A DNA stretch of 64,000 nucleotides from Acanthococcus lagerstroemiae (Eukaryota; Arthropoda; Insecta; Hemiptera; Eriococcidae), in assembly GCA_031841125.1 (NCBI GenBank), contig CM063109.1, forward strand, positions 22,477,321-22,541,320, read 5' to 3'. Position 1 is the stretch's first letter; the number at the start of each line of letters is the position of its first letter. The position numbers were made by a program, and so were the translations under genes. The notes under the pieces were generated by a model that was given only the letters and a program-made list of their open reading frames with translations, ran no database searches and was not told the DNA's origin. Below, one piece after another: positions 31,758-44,530 of this stretch.

Positions 31758-34470
31758 TCACTGGGTGCTGGATACTCTAGCCTCAATGCTTCGCGTCTTG
31801 TCCCAGCTATTGCTGGGCATTTGACATATGATATGGATTGAGGTTTCTTCCTCTTCTCTACAGTACCTACCGGAACCGCTTCTTACCACTCCTATTTTAT
31901 ACCGCATGTGTTTTGTGGCCCCATGACCGGTTAGTAGTCCGACCATGAGCCTTGCATGATTCCTGTCAAGCCCTAATAGGAACTTGGCATACTTACTGGG
32001 GGTGTTCCCTATCAGTGTTTTGCTGACGTTCATGCCACTGGCCAACCGCCAGTGCATTTTCGTCTGCTTACTTATACAAGCCTTTACTTTGGATTTTATG
32101 ACGCTGTATGCTACAGGAAGACAAGGCCTGGGTGTTGCCAGTTCCTTTTTTATGCCCTCCTTCGCTAGCTTGCCAGCGATCGTGTTCCCTTTTATGCCGC
32201 ATTGTCCCGGTGTCCATAGTATGGTGACCCGGTTCTCCTGAGCAAGGGTGTATAGTTTGTTAATACACTCCGCCACCACCAGGAATGTAGTTTGGTGTGA
32301 CGATGTACCTTAATAGCCGATTGGCTGTCTGTACAGATATAGATCTGTTTATTGACAAGGCCCTTCTGCTGACTTCTATCAATGGCCACCGTGATCGCCA
32401 TTATCTCTGCTTGGAGGATAGTGACGCTCTTGCCCAGGGCCACTGAACAGTTGTCAGCGCCTTTTGCATTCGTAATTCCGATTCCTACACCTTGGTCATT
32501 CTTAGAGGCATCTGCAAACCACACATTCTCCTCTTTTCCTAGAATGCTTGGCCATCTCTTTCCCAAGCCTCCCGTGTGGGTATTAGCGCACGGTATGGCT
32601 TGTCAAAGAAGTGTTCCATCGCAATTCTGTCCTTCGGCATCCCAAAGCATTTGTCTATCGTCCCCGCCATCTCCCATATCCTTCTGTGGCCTGTTTTATG
32701 GGCCTGAAGGTTTGGTGGACCCAGACGATAAGCCCCCATTATCGCAGCTGCTTCTATAGCAGTGTGAAGTGGTGGCAAGTTTAGGAGCCTTTCTAGTGCA
32801 TTCGTCGGCAACGTACTCATTGCCCCCGTTGTCATCACGCACGCGAGCCTTTGCAGGTGGTCTTGTTCCTCTCTGACTTTGGCCAGGTGGGCCCGGCTCC
32901 ACCACACAATGGCCGCATATGTAATTCTGGGGCGTATTACACCGGTATACATATATCCAGTGCATCATTTTGGGAGAGAGTCCCCAGGTCCTGCCGACAT
33001 AGGGGCGGCAAGCCCAAAGAGCCTCAATCCCTTTTCTTATTTTATCTGAGACGTGATCCCTCCAGGAGAGTTTTTCATCAAGATATACTCCTAAGTACTT
33101 CACCTTTCCTGTGAGGGCTAACGGTCTTCTTCTGTATTGCACGTTGATCAATTCCTTGCCTTTCTTTTTATGGGTGAAAAGAGTGATCTCAGTTTTGTCC
33201 GGGTTTATCGATAATCCCTTTTTCACACACCATTTTTACACACATCGGAGTCCCCACTGCGTTAACTCCGGGATAGTTCCCGGAAATTTGCCGGTTACCA
33301 CCACAGCCAAATCATCAGCGTAGCCCTGTGTGTATATTTTTTGACCATTCAACTCCTCCAGTAAACTCTCCACCACCAGGCTCCACAGTAGGGGAGAGAG
33401 TACTCCCCCTTGTGGGCAGCCCCTGATGGTCGTTGCATGGATCCGTTTTTGTTGGTATGTTATCCGGATCTCTTTGCTTTTTAGCACAGATACAATCCAG
33501 GCTGTTTCTATTGATTCATGAGAGGTCGCATCAAACGCTCCCTGTATATCCATGAATATTGCCAGAGGACATAATCACCGCCAGTTATTCCTCTTTCAAT
33601 TGCTGTAACAAGCGAGTACAGTAATGACTCTACTGATTTGCCCACCCTATATGCGTGCTGGTTTCTCATGTAGTGGGTACCTTTTCAGGGTAACCTCTCT
33701 TAGACGCCTGTCTGTCAGCCTTTCCAAGGATTTTAGCATGAATGATGAGAGACTTATCAGCCTGTAGGATTTGGCCATACAGGGGTCTCTGTCTGGTTTA
33801 GGCAAAAACACCACTCTCACACCCCTCCACGATTTCGAAATGCGCCCTAGGGCTAATGATGCTCTGAGGACCCTAATGAACGGTCCCATTATGGTCTCCA
33901 GTCCTGTCTGTAGGCAGACTGGATAGATTCCATCTGAGCCCGGTGCTTTGTTCGGCGAGAATGTGTTTACCGCCCAACATACCCTGTCTGGTGTAACCCC
34001 CTCTTTCGCCGTTTCCCAATCCGTTCCGCTTTGCACACAGTCGACTCCTGGCTGCGGCTGTGTGTTTTCCATGATTTCTGCTCCCGGAAAGTGCGTGTCA
34101 ATGAGGTGCTCTTATGCCTCTCTCGGGGTGGTGGAAAAACTACCTGTCGGGAGTTCGAGTGGCCCCTCTTTCACCCTCCTTTCCTTACTGAGAAGTTTTT
34201 GCAGGCGTGCCGTCTCCGGTATCTTTTCTATAGATTCGCAGAAACGTTTCCACCCCTCTGTTTTGGCTTGCTTTACCGCCTTTTTATATGCTTTTTGAGC
34301 CTCATGATATAATTCCCAGTGAGCCGGTGTATTATTTTTCAATGCAGCCCTCAGCCTTCTTCGAGTGTCTTTCCTACGTTTCCACAACTCTGCTGTCCAC
34401 CAGATGGTTTTGCGTGATTCTGTTATCCTAGGCTCACAGTTCTTCTCGTAGGCAGTTGGGGGTCTACTCT
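31758..34470 (-). pseudogene. Jockey-superfamily LINE ORF2 (RT + RNase H + knuckle), 5'-truncated and frameshifted
   Basis: Minus strand, read across several frames. About 34450-34115: EN-RT linker (WWTAELWKRRKDTRRRLRAA). About 33980-33650: RT fingers (NKAPGSDGIYP, VVFLPKPDRDP, SYRLISLSSFMLKSLERL). About 33553: motif A MDIQGAFD, followed by motif B GCPQGGVLSPLLW and motif C GYADDLAVVV (YADD at 33311-33322). About 33226-32980: thumb (VKYLGVYLDEKLSWRDHVS). About 32950-32660: RPRITYAAIVWW and LPPLHTAIEA. About 32530-32300: RNase H (WFADASK, ILQAEIMAI, YICTDSQSAI). About 32215: VTILWTPGQCGIKGN. C-terminal GHGATKHMRYKIGVVRSGSG, then YCREEEETSIHIIC, is a degraded zinc knuckle. The catalytic YADD and RNase H acidic residues are kept, but there are in-frame stops (for example between 34112 and 34072) and several frameshifts, so it is dead. 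The endonuclease is missing. The order EN linker-RT-RNase H-knuckle fits I/Loa/R1/jockey relatives. Confidence 0.9.
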
Positions 34471-34780
34471 GTTTCCTTTTCTGGTGTAATGCAACTCAAT
34501 CTAGAACTCTTTTTCCCCAGCCATCTGGATCAGACCTGTATAAGTGCCCCGCGTAATCATATTTCAATTTCTTAATTTTGTAAACTATATCACAGTTTCT
34601 TGATTGCTCCATTAGTTTCTTAATACTCACTTTTTCTCTCTGCCTTATTTCGAGCCCACTTCTCAACATTTTCGTCTGTGTCACGTGTATCCTGTTTAGT
34701 TGGTTTTATGGTAAGCGACCACGTCTGAGCTCCATACGTCAAGATTTTGTATACGAGACTTTCTAAAGTATCACCCAAGA
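34437..34780 (-). pseudogene. RTE-type LINE ORF2 C-terminal fragment
   Basis: Minus strand: YKILTYGAQTWSLTIKPTKQ, then (other frame) REKVSIKKLMEQSRNCDIVY and KIKKLKYDYAGHLYRSDPDG, then WGKRVLD. This matches the tail of RTE/jockey-like LINEs without RNase H (LTYGAETWTLT ... RI-KLKW-WAGH-AR--D-RW-K-VL-W-P). It directly abuts the upstream end of the jockey-superfamily fragment, in the same orientation. The junction lies about 34440-34490. One frame change is present, so it is dead. Confidence 0.75.
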
Positions 34781-35615
34781 GAAGGGTTACAAAATACGTT
34801 CAGTCTATTTCCACTGGAGCGCGTTCAATGCAACTCGAGATCTAGGTGGTCCAAATTATCCTCAGGCTCCAAATTGGTTCTACTTCTTCTGAATAAATAA
34901 AAAATATATATCGGGACCATAGCGAAGCGAAGCTTCGTTTGCCTAAAAAAAAAACATTACTCGGCAATGTTATTCGATTTCATTAATTAAGTACATACAG
35001 CCGACCTAAAAAGAATAAACTTCACTCGTTGGAATAATTAAGCGCGAAGCTTCGAAATAAAATATTCATCTCACATTTCGAGCTAAAAAATAGGCCCCGA
35101 AAATTTCCAACTTTGCCTAGCTTTTTCTTTCGTAACTCCGTGCTTGGCGTCGAGATTGCCGCAGGAATTATGACTCAGTTCAGTTGTACCTGTTGCCCGT
35201 CTAACGATTTGCACTCTATCGACTTATTTGTCATCTGGCGAATGTGGGACAAGGCTGAACAGTGAACACGTCGTCGAATAGCCCTTTTGTCGAGATTTAC
35301 GGAGAATCCCATTTTTAAAGTGTTACCTTATGCCGCCATAATAAAGCCTGAGCGAGAACGAAAGAAGAATCAATGTCGTCGGTGAAGTGCTAAAATGCAA
35401 AGGTTACACCCGAAAGGGTCGAACAGTAAGGGGACGAAAGAATACCCGACTTTTCCCGGTATTGCGAACGAAATAAAATCATATAATCTGCGGACGCGGT
35501 TCGCCACTTTCTTTCGCTATATTGCACGTTTTCGGTTTATAGAACTTCGTATTTATTTCGTTTTGCTTTTTACAAGTCATAAATTCCGGATGTATCAAGT
35601 CGGCGGATATGAGCG
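34781..35615. other. Unique intergenic, no gene seen
   Basis: GC-richer and less repetitive from about 35090. The plus-strand 77-codon frame at 35395-35628 is not recognised. Candidate conserved non-coding sequence. Confidence 0.35.
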
Positions 35616-35808
35616 GACCCGAAGGTAGAGAGAGAACCTCTACGACGCTTTTATTTTACATCGTAAACCAGCAGCAGCAGCAGCCCATAGATACGAGAAT
35701 ATAACAAAACCCAATGAACGATGAATAACCATTTAATAAACGCCTGAATTGCGTCTTCTCTGCAATGTGTGAGACGCGTATGCTTAGCACGAAGCCCCCG
35801 AGTGCCTA
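35616..35808. repeat. Duplicated segment D4, copy 1
   Basis: Starts GACCCGAAGGTAGAGAGAGA, then ACCTCTACGAC, CATCGTAAACCA, ATGAATAACCATTT and CAATGTGTGAGACGCGTATG. It is about 80% identical by eye to 51182-51366, same orientation. The match begins abruptly at GACCCGAAGG. It carries a (CAG)5 run near 35670 that copy 2 lacks. No coding pattern or TIR. Confidence 0.7.
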
Positions 35809-36679
35809 GAATTCACACGACTCCTGTACTGTACAATGGCAATAAGACGGCAGTTCGGGGAAAGGACCGTAAGTGTGTGCACCTGCCAGAAAAAATTTTA
35901 TTGATCAGTCAATTTTATATGGAACTATCTAGACAGTAGGCTTAAGTGAGTTGGTTTTAAGTGAGACACGTAGGTTATTGCTAATCAAACGAAACGTCTC
36001 TTGTTCTTCTTTTGCTGTCGATTTCTTACTTTATTGCCCGGCTAAGCAGTGACTCCATGTTCGCATTCGGTTAATATTCTCTCGATGTACTCAAATGTCT
36101 TTCGTGTCGATACCTAAGCGGGTAGATACACGTCTTTTTTTGGATGTGTAGGTAAACTTGTGCACCAAATTGGAGGTTTGATTAGTAATAATGCGTGTAC
36201 TTATGATAGTGAATAATACTTGTAGCAATTATTTCATTTTTTTCATATTTCATATTTTGATACATGAAACACATGGCACATTTTTAGTACAATCAAACAA
36301 TAACAACTAATTTCTGTTCTGTGTATGCATGTATTGGTGGATGAGTGGCAGTGTAGTGTGTATCGCTTCATATTTATGTTTACTCGGACGAAGATGTTGG
36401 TGTTTTTAAAAATCCAATTTATTTGGAAGACCTGCTGATCATAGTTTCCAAAAAACTGAAATTTGAGAGATATGTGGCTGAAAATGGGCTGTGTTGTACA
36501 TAAGTGCGAAACAATATTCAAGCGTATTATTTATTGTCACGTTAAATTAGATGTAAATGTAATACTAAGGTATTTTGAGCTCGTTTTGGAAATTTCAGAT
36601 TTTCGACCCACTAATAATTCTGGACGGATGACAGTTGCAGGCACCAAATTTGAATATAATATGAAGAAGTTCAATTTAA
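35809..36679. other. Intergenic, no gene seen
   Basis: AT-rich with short frames. Nothing was recognised until the LINE fragment starts. Confidence 0.4.
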
Positions 36680-37195
36680 ATGCTTCCGAAAGGTCAATCT
36701 GATCATAGAGTAGGTAGAGGTAGTATAAGAATCCCACTCAAGAAATCTTCTAAATCCTGGCACCCTAACCAAGCAAGCCCAAGTAAACTGGCTATCCCAG
36801 TAAGCAGAATTGAAGAAGCAAAAACCTACCTTAAGGAAGAACTAGATAATGTACCACCCGAATACCAAGACGTACAGGCATGGTATGATGCAGTATTGAG
36901 TAGAGTAAATGAAGTAGTTCAAAAAGTAGGGAAAAAAGTTCAAAATTTCCAAACGGATGATAAGCTTAGTGCATCTACGAAAGAGCTCATTAAGAAAAGA
37001 AGCTTCTTGAAGGGAAAATGCAACCGGTCAGTGCTAGAAAATATTGAACTAGCCGAATTAAACAAATTGGTTACAAGACAGATTAGGAATGATGTCATGG
37101 AATATGACCATAAAAAAGCCAAGGGTATAATAGAGGGCTGCAATGGATTTGGGCGAGTAGACGAAAATAGTCTAAATAAGTCGCAATGGTTTTAG
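36680..37195 (+). pseudogene. RTE-type LINE, end of endonuclease plus EN-RT linker
   Basis: A 171-codon frame. QSDHRVGRGSIRI near the start is the last motif of the APE-type endonuclease (SDHRLV-A-I-I), in which the His is catalytic. It is followed by about 150 residues of the basic, helical linker: AKTYLKEELDNVPPEYQDVQ, LSASTKELIKKRSFLKGK and ELAELNKLVTRQIRNDVMEY. These correspond to the LS--TK-LM--R and I-R-IR-D blocks of RTE linkers. Upstream endonuclease and downstream RT are absent or unrecognisable. The ATG at 36680 is not the real protein start. Confidence 0.75.
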
Positions 37196-38169
37196 GCGAC
37201 TGATAAGCGAAGTTGATCAATGCTTTTGGGCGAGTACAAAATATAATCTCAACTTGCTACTTACTAACAGTGACGACGTTAGTAGAGCCTAAAGATGATT
37301 GGAAGAATAAATTTCATGGAAATTTCCATCAACAATACGAACGCACTTTGCAGTCAAATACTGAAAAAATGGTTGGAAGAAAACAGAAAAAAAGTGATTG
37401 CAAGAAACTCGTTGCCAACTCAAAAAATTACCTTTTCCCGATTTTTCTAACGAGTGGCAATGTCCCAAGAGAACAAAAGTAAAAATCTAATGGTCTTATA
37501 AATTTGCCCACTGATTTCCCGATTTTTTTAAAAATGTTTTCCACTGAGGGCAATTTTTCCAATTGATTTTAATGTTTCTGTGTTCGAGAGAATTTCCATC
37601 CTTTCCCGAGTGATAGATTCTTGGTATGAAGTAGCGGAATTTGTTTCGAGCTGGATTTTTTTGGACACACTGTACGCCAAAATTATTTACATGCCTCGTG
37701 AAGGTCACGACTGGGCAGGTAGTTTCAAAATTCCGCGGCTTGATCAAGATTCGGAACCATACCTCGTAAAGGTCATGACTGGGACAGGTAGTTTTGAAAT
37801 TCCCCGGTTTAACCAGGATTCGGAAATTTTGTTGACTTGTTTTCAGCTTTGTCGAAATGTTGTTGTACCCCTCCCGGCTAATGGATTCCCTTTCAGCTAT
37901 CAATATATCATGTCCTTAAACAATCGTTTGATTTTCTCTGTCACTCGTGAGAAAGCTGGACCATTGTCTTCGCCGCCCTTATACCTGTCGCAATACGAAT
38001 TTGGGGAATTTTATTTACAAGATACGCGTCCAGTCGAAGGCATTTTTTCTACGACGCACGTATCTCTGGTTGGGTAGTTCCTACTGCCCCACTCCGTATT
38101 CAAAGCCAATTAAAGTCGATGTACATTTTTGGGCTCCGTTACTCTAGAGATTTCAAATTTCGTCGGCAT
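37196..38169. other. Intergenic with a 165-codon frame and a ~68-bp tandem duplication
   Basis: The plus-strand frame 37580-38077 (165 codons) looks long mainly because it crosses a tandem duplication: CTCGTGAAGGTCACGACTGG (about 37694) and CTCGTAAAGGTCATGACTGG (about 37762) are each followed by CAGGTAGTTT and AATTCC. No domain was recognised, so I do not call it a gene. The first part (37196-37500) may be a decayed LINE extension. Confidence 0.4.
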
Positions 38170-39140
38170 CAGTTATATTTGAATATCATGAGCACGAAGT
38201 ATCTCTCCTTGAGAATTTCTGTAATATTTCGGATCCGGGCTAGTCTTCTGCATTTTGGATTGGATGCTTGGATTTACCAAGTCGTTATGGAGTTTTGATT
38301 TTGCATCCGCACCGTGAGTTATGTCGATTTTGCATCCGTACTGTGAGTTATGTCGATTTTGCATGTTTAATTTTGGTACCCAAATGATTGCCTGTTGCCT
38401 GTCCTTTGACTGTTATGTTTGGCTTATTACATATTTGATTGATCGTCGTATTTTTGCATGTTTGCTGCATGTGGTTACTGGTCGTGTTCTATCTCGGTTG
38501 TTGCTTGTCATTTGACTGTTATATTTTACCACATATTTGATCGATCGTTAAATTTTTGCATGTTTGCTGCATGTGGTTGCCGTGCTTGCCATTTGACTAT
38601 CGTATATATTTAGTTCGCCATATTTTTGGATGTTTGCTGCATGTGGTTCCTGGTCATGATCTGCCTCTATTATTCAAGAACTTCGGATCTGATCATGTGT
38701 GCATTTTGAATTGGTTGCTTGGATTTGCCAAGTCTGATGGAGTTTTGATTTTGCTCCTGTATAGTGAGTTATGTCGATTTTGCATATATAATTTCGGTAC
38801 CGAAATGATTGCTTGTGGCCTGTCCTTTTGATTGTTATACTTGGTTTCTTACATATTTGATTGATAGTCGTATTTTTGCATGTTTGCTGCATGTGGTTGC
38901 CGTGCTTGCCATTTGACTGTTATTTGTATCTTGTTCGCCATATTCTTGGATGTTTGCTGCATGTGATTACTGGACGTAATCTGACTCCTTTGTTCAAGAA
39001 TTTTGAATCTGATCAAGTCGTGTGCATTTTGGATTGGATGCTTGGATTCGCCAAGTCAGATGGAGGTTTGATTTCGCGTGCGGAAGTTTTGAATTTACCG
39101 AGTTTCTCGAAGTACGTCGCTGGATATAAACAGTATGTGG
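38170..39140. repeat. Satellite B: ~320-bp higher-order tandem repeat
   Basis: TTTTTGCATGTTTGCTGCAT occurs near 38453, 38556 and 38876, with a TTTGGATG variant near 38628 and 38943. The block CATGTGGTTGCCGTGCTTGC is separated by 320 bp (about 38571 and 38891). A shorter ~70-100 bp subunit with ACATATTTGATTGATCGTCG is nested within it. GTGAGTTATGTCGATTTTGC also repeats (38306, 38340, 38762). The frames of 60-95 codons here follow the repeat. Confidence 0.75.
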
Positions 39141-42100
39141 TGTAACAAATTTTGCTGGTTTATAGGTGAGAGAATTTTTTTCATAAGCTTTTGAATTTCC
39201 CCCCGATTTGTGATACTGCAAATTTATTTGTCAAGCTTCCGATTGAACAATTGTATCATCGAGGATTTCTTAGACTGCTGATTTATGGAAGCGCCTCTTC
39301 TGTGCAAGTATCGAGTACCAGCAGATTTTAAATTTTCTCCATGGAAGTTTTGGCTTTATCGAGTTTCTCGAAATTTGTTGCTGGATATAACAGTATGTGG
39401 TGTACAAATTTTGTTGCCTTTACATCTCAACGATTTTCGCATTATAGGTGAGAGAATGAACTTTCATTAGCGTATTTTCCCCCCAAATTGTGTCTCAGCA
39501 AAATTATTTTTACAACTTCTGATTGAACGATTGTAAACCTGGCCATTGCTCCGTGAAAACACTTCTTCGACACAAACACCAAACACCAGTACCTTTTTGG
39601 ATTTTCTCCGTGAAATTTCTGGATCTGTCGGAAATTTCTAAATCCATCGCACCTTGAATAATGGTATGTAGTGTATTGACTTTAATTTTGATGGGTTGCA
39701 AGATTTGTATATCGTCTCATCTGACCCCTTTTAGATTGTATAAGTTCACTTTGTTTAATTTATTTTTTTATTTTCGAATCTTTGTACAGCAAAATTATTT
39801 TTCGTGCTGTTGATTGAACAGATTTGGATTTTCTCTGTGGAACATTCAGATCTGTCGAGTTTCCCAAAATTCAAAGTATGTGGTGTTGTAACAATTAAGC
39901 TGCCTTATAAGTGAGAGAATTCATTACTCCATTAACTTTCAAATTGTTTCCCCAAATTGTGATAAAATTTGACTGAATAGATTTTGGATCTTCTCCGTGA
40001 AACATTTGGATCTGTCGAGTTTCCCGAAATTTGTTGCTGGACAAGACAGTATGCAGTGTGTGGTGTAACAATTTACCTGTCTTTTAAGTGAGAGAATTCA
40101 TTTTTTTTATTAGCTTTCGAATCCCCCCCCCTCTCAAATTGTGATATAGCAAATTTAGTTATACAGCTTCTGATCGAATGGTCGAATCATCGAGGATCTA
40201 CTAGACTGCTAATTCGTGGAAGCGCCTCGTCTATGCAGTCACGGATTACAAACAGATTCTGGAATGTCTCTGGAAGTTTTGGACCTGCTGCGTTCCCCGA
40301 AATTCGTCGCTAGCTATAAAAATATGTGATGTACTAATTTTGCTGCCGTATAGGTGAGAGAATTCATTTTTTCATTACTTTTCGTTTCCTATTGCTTCCC
40401 TGAACTTTGGTACTGCAAATTTATTTTTACAGCTTCTGAATGATCGTAAATTAGATCTACTAGACCTGGACGTTGCTTCCTGGAAACGCTTTAGCAGAAA
40501 CACCGAAATTTCTCCGTGAAAATTCTGGATCTATCAAAATTTCCAAATCCCTCGTATCTTGAATCACTGGTAACGTGGTGTAACACTTCCGATTTTCATG
40601 GGTTCGTAAGATTTCTATATTGTATTCCCAAACCCCTTCGAGATCAAAATAATTCATTTTATTTCTAATTTTCTAAATGCATTTTTTTTTCAAATTTTGA
40701 TACAGCAAAATTTTTTTTGTAGCTTTTAACTGGATGATCTCATATCAAGGATCTACTAGACCGCTGATCGGTGAAAGCGTCTCTCCCTATCCCAACACCA
40801 AGTACTATTAGATTTTGGATTTCCTCTATGGAACTTTTGGATCTGTCAAGTTTCCTGAAATTCGTTGCAGGACATGAACGTATGTAGAATGTGATGTAAC
40901 AAATTCACCTGCCTTATAAGTGAGAGAATTTATTTAATCATTTGCTTTCGAATTCCCCCCTCCCCAATTGTGATAGGACAAATTTATTTATACAGCTTCA
41001 GTGATCGAATCTTCAAGAAAGGATCTACTGGACCGCTCATTCGTGGAAGCGCTTCTTCTATGCCATCACCGAATACCAGCAGATTTTGGATATTCTCAGG
41101 GATCTGTCGCGTTCCCCAAAATTCGTCGCTAGATATAAAAATCTGTAATGTATAAATTTTGCTGCCTTATAGGTCAGAGAATTCATTTTTTCTTCATTTT
41201 TTCATTACTTTTCGTTTTTTGTATTTCTTCCCCGAACTTTGGTACTGCAAATTTATTTTTACAGCTTCTGAGTGCTCGCATCTTAGTGCATCGACTAGAC
41301 CTGGCCGTTGCTTCGTGGAAACGCTTCAGCGGAAACCCCAAATATCAGCATTTTTTGGTATTTTTCCGTAAAAGTTCTGGATATGTTGAAATTTTCCAAA
41401 TCGCTTGTATCTTAAATCACTGGTTGGTGGCGTAATACTTCGGAGGAGTTTCCTGAGATTCGTCGGTGGACATATTAGTATGAGGTGTTGTAACAATTTA
41501 CCTGCTTTATAAATGAGAGAATTCATTTTTTCGTTAGCTTTCGAATTTTTTCCCCGAATTGTGATACGGCAATATGCTTTTGATTGAACAGGTTTTGGAT
41601 TTTCTCCGTGGAAGTTTAGGATCTGTCAAGTTTCCTGAAATTTGTTGCTGGATATGGAAGTATGTGGTCTGTGGTGTAAAAATTTAGCTGCCTTATGAGA
41701 ATTTATTTATTTATTAACTGTCGAACTTTCCCCCGAATTATGATGTGGCAAACTAGAATCAAATCATCAAGAATCTCCTAGACCACTGATACGTGGAAGC
41801 GTCTCTTCTGTAAGATATTCTCTGGAAGTTGCTGCCTTATAAGTGAGAGAATTCACTTTTTCATTGCTTTCATTTTGTATTGTTTTCCTGAATTTTGATA
41901 CTGCAAATTTATTTTTACAGCTTCTGAATGATCGTATCATAGCGGATCGACTAGACCTGGCCGTTGCTTCGTTCAAATGCTTCAGCGGAAACACCAAAAC
42001 ACTAATATTTGTTGGTACTTCTCCGATAAGATTCTGATCTGTTGGAAGTTTCCAAATCCATCTTGAATCAGTATGTAGCGTAATACTTCGGATTTTGGAT

Positions 42101-44530
42101 TTTCATGGGTTTGTCAGGTTTGTATATCGTCTTACCTAAACCCTTTGAGATCGAAATATTTCTTTTTAATATAGAGGATTTTCTAGACCGCTGATTTGTG
42201 AAAGTGCCATCTATCCCAACACAGAGTACTAACCAATTTTGGATTTTCTCCGTGAAACTTCTGATCTGCCGAGTTTTCCAAAATTTGTCGCTGGACATAC
42301 GTGGTGGTGTAACAATTCACCGAATACCAGCAGATTTCGGATATTTTCTGGAAGTTTTGAATCTGTTGCATTCCCCGAGATTCATCGCTAAATATCAAAA
42401 TATGTGATGTACAAATATTGCTGCCTTATACGTGACAGAATTCATTTTTTTATTAGCTTTTATTTTGTATTGCTTTCCCGAATTTTGATACTGCAAGTTT
42501 ATTTTTACAGCTTCTTAATTATTGTATCTTAGTGGATCGACTAGACCGGGACGTTGTTTTATGAAAACGCTTCAGCAGAAACACTAAACACTAGCAATTC
42601 TTGGTTATTCTTAATGAAAATTCTAGATCTGTTGAAATTTACAAATTCTTCGTATCTTGAATAACTGGTAGGTGGCGTAAATCTTCGAATTTTCGTATGT
42701 TTGTAAGATTTATATATTGTCTTACCTCCTGTAGGATTGAAGTAATTCGCTTTATTTCTAATTTTCTTAATTATTTTTTCGAATTTTGATACAGTAAAAT
42801 TATTTTCCTATAGCTTTTGACTGAATGATCACAATCATTAAGGATCTACTAGACCGCTGATTAGTAAAAGCGCCTCTTCTATGCCAACACTGAGTACTAG
42901 CAGATTTTGGATTTCCTCCGTGGAACTTCTGAATCTGTCGAGTTTCCCGAAATTCGTCGAGAAGAATGTGGTGTTGTAACAATGTACTCGCCTTACAAGT
43001 GAGAATTCATTTTTACATTCGCTTTAGAATTTTTCCGCCGAATTGTGATATGGCAAAGCTATTTTGGATTTTCTCCGAGGAAGTTTTGGATCTGTTCAGT
43101 TTCCCGAAATTCGTCGCTGGACATGAAAGTATGTGGTGTAGCAATATACCTGTCTTATAAGTGAGAATTCATTAGCTTTCGAGTTTTCCTCCCAAATTGT
43201 GATACGTAAAATTTATTTATATACAGCTTCTGATTGTCAAGATCTACTAGACCGCTGATTCGTGGAAGCGCCTCTTCTATGCTATCAGCGAATACCAGCA
43301 GATTCTGGATTTATCTGGAAGTTTTGGTTTATGTTCCCCGAAATTCGTCGTTTTATTTTGCTGGCATATAGGTGAGAGAATTCATTTTTCTTTATTAGCT
43401 TTCGTTTATTCGAATTGCTCCCCGAACTTTGACACTGTATCACTGATACGGGGTGTAATACTTAAATTTTCATGGTTTCCTAAGATTTGTATATTGTCTT
43501 ATCTAACCCCTTTGAGATCAAAACAATTCACTTTATTTCATTGATATAGCAAAATTATTTTTTTGAATGAATGATCACATATCGAGGATCTAGTAGATCA
43601 CTGATTTGTGAAAGCGCCTCTTCTACGCCAACACAAGAGTACTATCAGATTACGGATTTCCTCCGTGGAACTTTTCGATCTGTCGAGTTTCCCGAAATTC
43701 GTCACTGGACATAAAAGTATGTGGTGTGTAACAATTTACTTGCCTTACAAGAGAGAGAATTCATTTTTCCATTAGCTTTCGAATATACGGCCAAGCTTTT
43801 GATTGAACAGATTTTGAATTTTCACCATAGAGGTCTTGGATCAGTCGAGTTTCCCGAAATTCGTCGCTGGACATGCAAGTATGTGGTGTGTCAATTCACG
43901 TGTTTTGTAAGTAAGAGGATTCATTTTTTCATTGGCTTTCGAATTTTCCCCCGAATTGTGATATGACCAATTTATTTATTCAGCTTGCGATTGAACAATC
44001 GAATCATCGAGGATCTATTAGACCGCTGATTTGTGGAAGCGCCTCTTCTATGCAATCACCCAATACTAGCAGATTTTGGATTTTCTCTGGAAGTTTTGGA
44101 TCTATGAAAATTCGTCGCTAGATATAAAAATATTTTATGTACAAATTTTGCTGCCTTATAGGTGAGAGAATTCATTTTTTCATTAGCTCTCGTTTTGTAT
44201 TGCTTCCCCGAACTTTGATGATGCAAATTTATTTTTACAGCTTCAGAATGATCGCATGGATCTACACTAGACCTGGCCGTTGCTTCGTGGACCAAACACC
44301 AGCATTTTTTTGGTATTTCTTTGTGAAAGTTCTGGATCCGTCGAAATTTTCAAATCCCTCGTTTCTTGAATCACTGGTACGTGGGCGTAATACTTTATTT
44401 TCATGGGTTTGTAAGATTTGTATTTATTTTTATAGCTTTGACTTATCACATATTGAGGATCAACTAGACCTCTGATTTGTGAAAGCGTCTTTTCTATGCC
44501 AACACTGAGTACTAGCAGACTTTGGGATTT
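39141..44530. repeat. Satellite C: ~280-bp tandem repeat, about 20 partly deleted units
   Basis: Units contain, in order, GAGAGAATTCATTTTTTCAT, an AGCTTTCGAATT-C-run-GAATTGTGATA block, CAAATTTATTTTTACAGCTT, GATCTACTAGACCGCTGATT, CGTGGAAGCGCCTCTTCTAT, ACCAGCAGATTTTGGATTTT and GTTTCCCGAAATTCGTCGCT, then GTATGTGGTGTAACAA. The GAATTCATTTTT landmark lies near 39914, 40090, 40357, 40924, 41178, 41515, 41845, 42434, 43376, 43755 and 44165. Full units are about 250-340 bp and some are about 150-180 bp with internal deletions. No coding function. The many 60-110 codon frames on both strands are repeat by-products, and their recurring peptides reflect the satellite. Confidence 0.85.

Noticed and set aside
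31984..34312. Plus-strand frames of 85-125 codons
   Set aside because: They are antisense to the LINE reverse transcriptase and RNase H on the minus strand.
37580..38077. 165-codon plus-strand frame
   Set aside because: It crosses a tandem duplication and lacks any motif. No homology pattern, and a minus-strand frame overlaps it.
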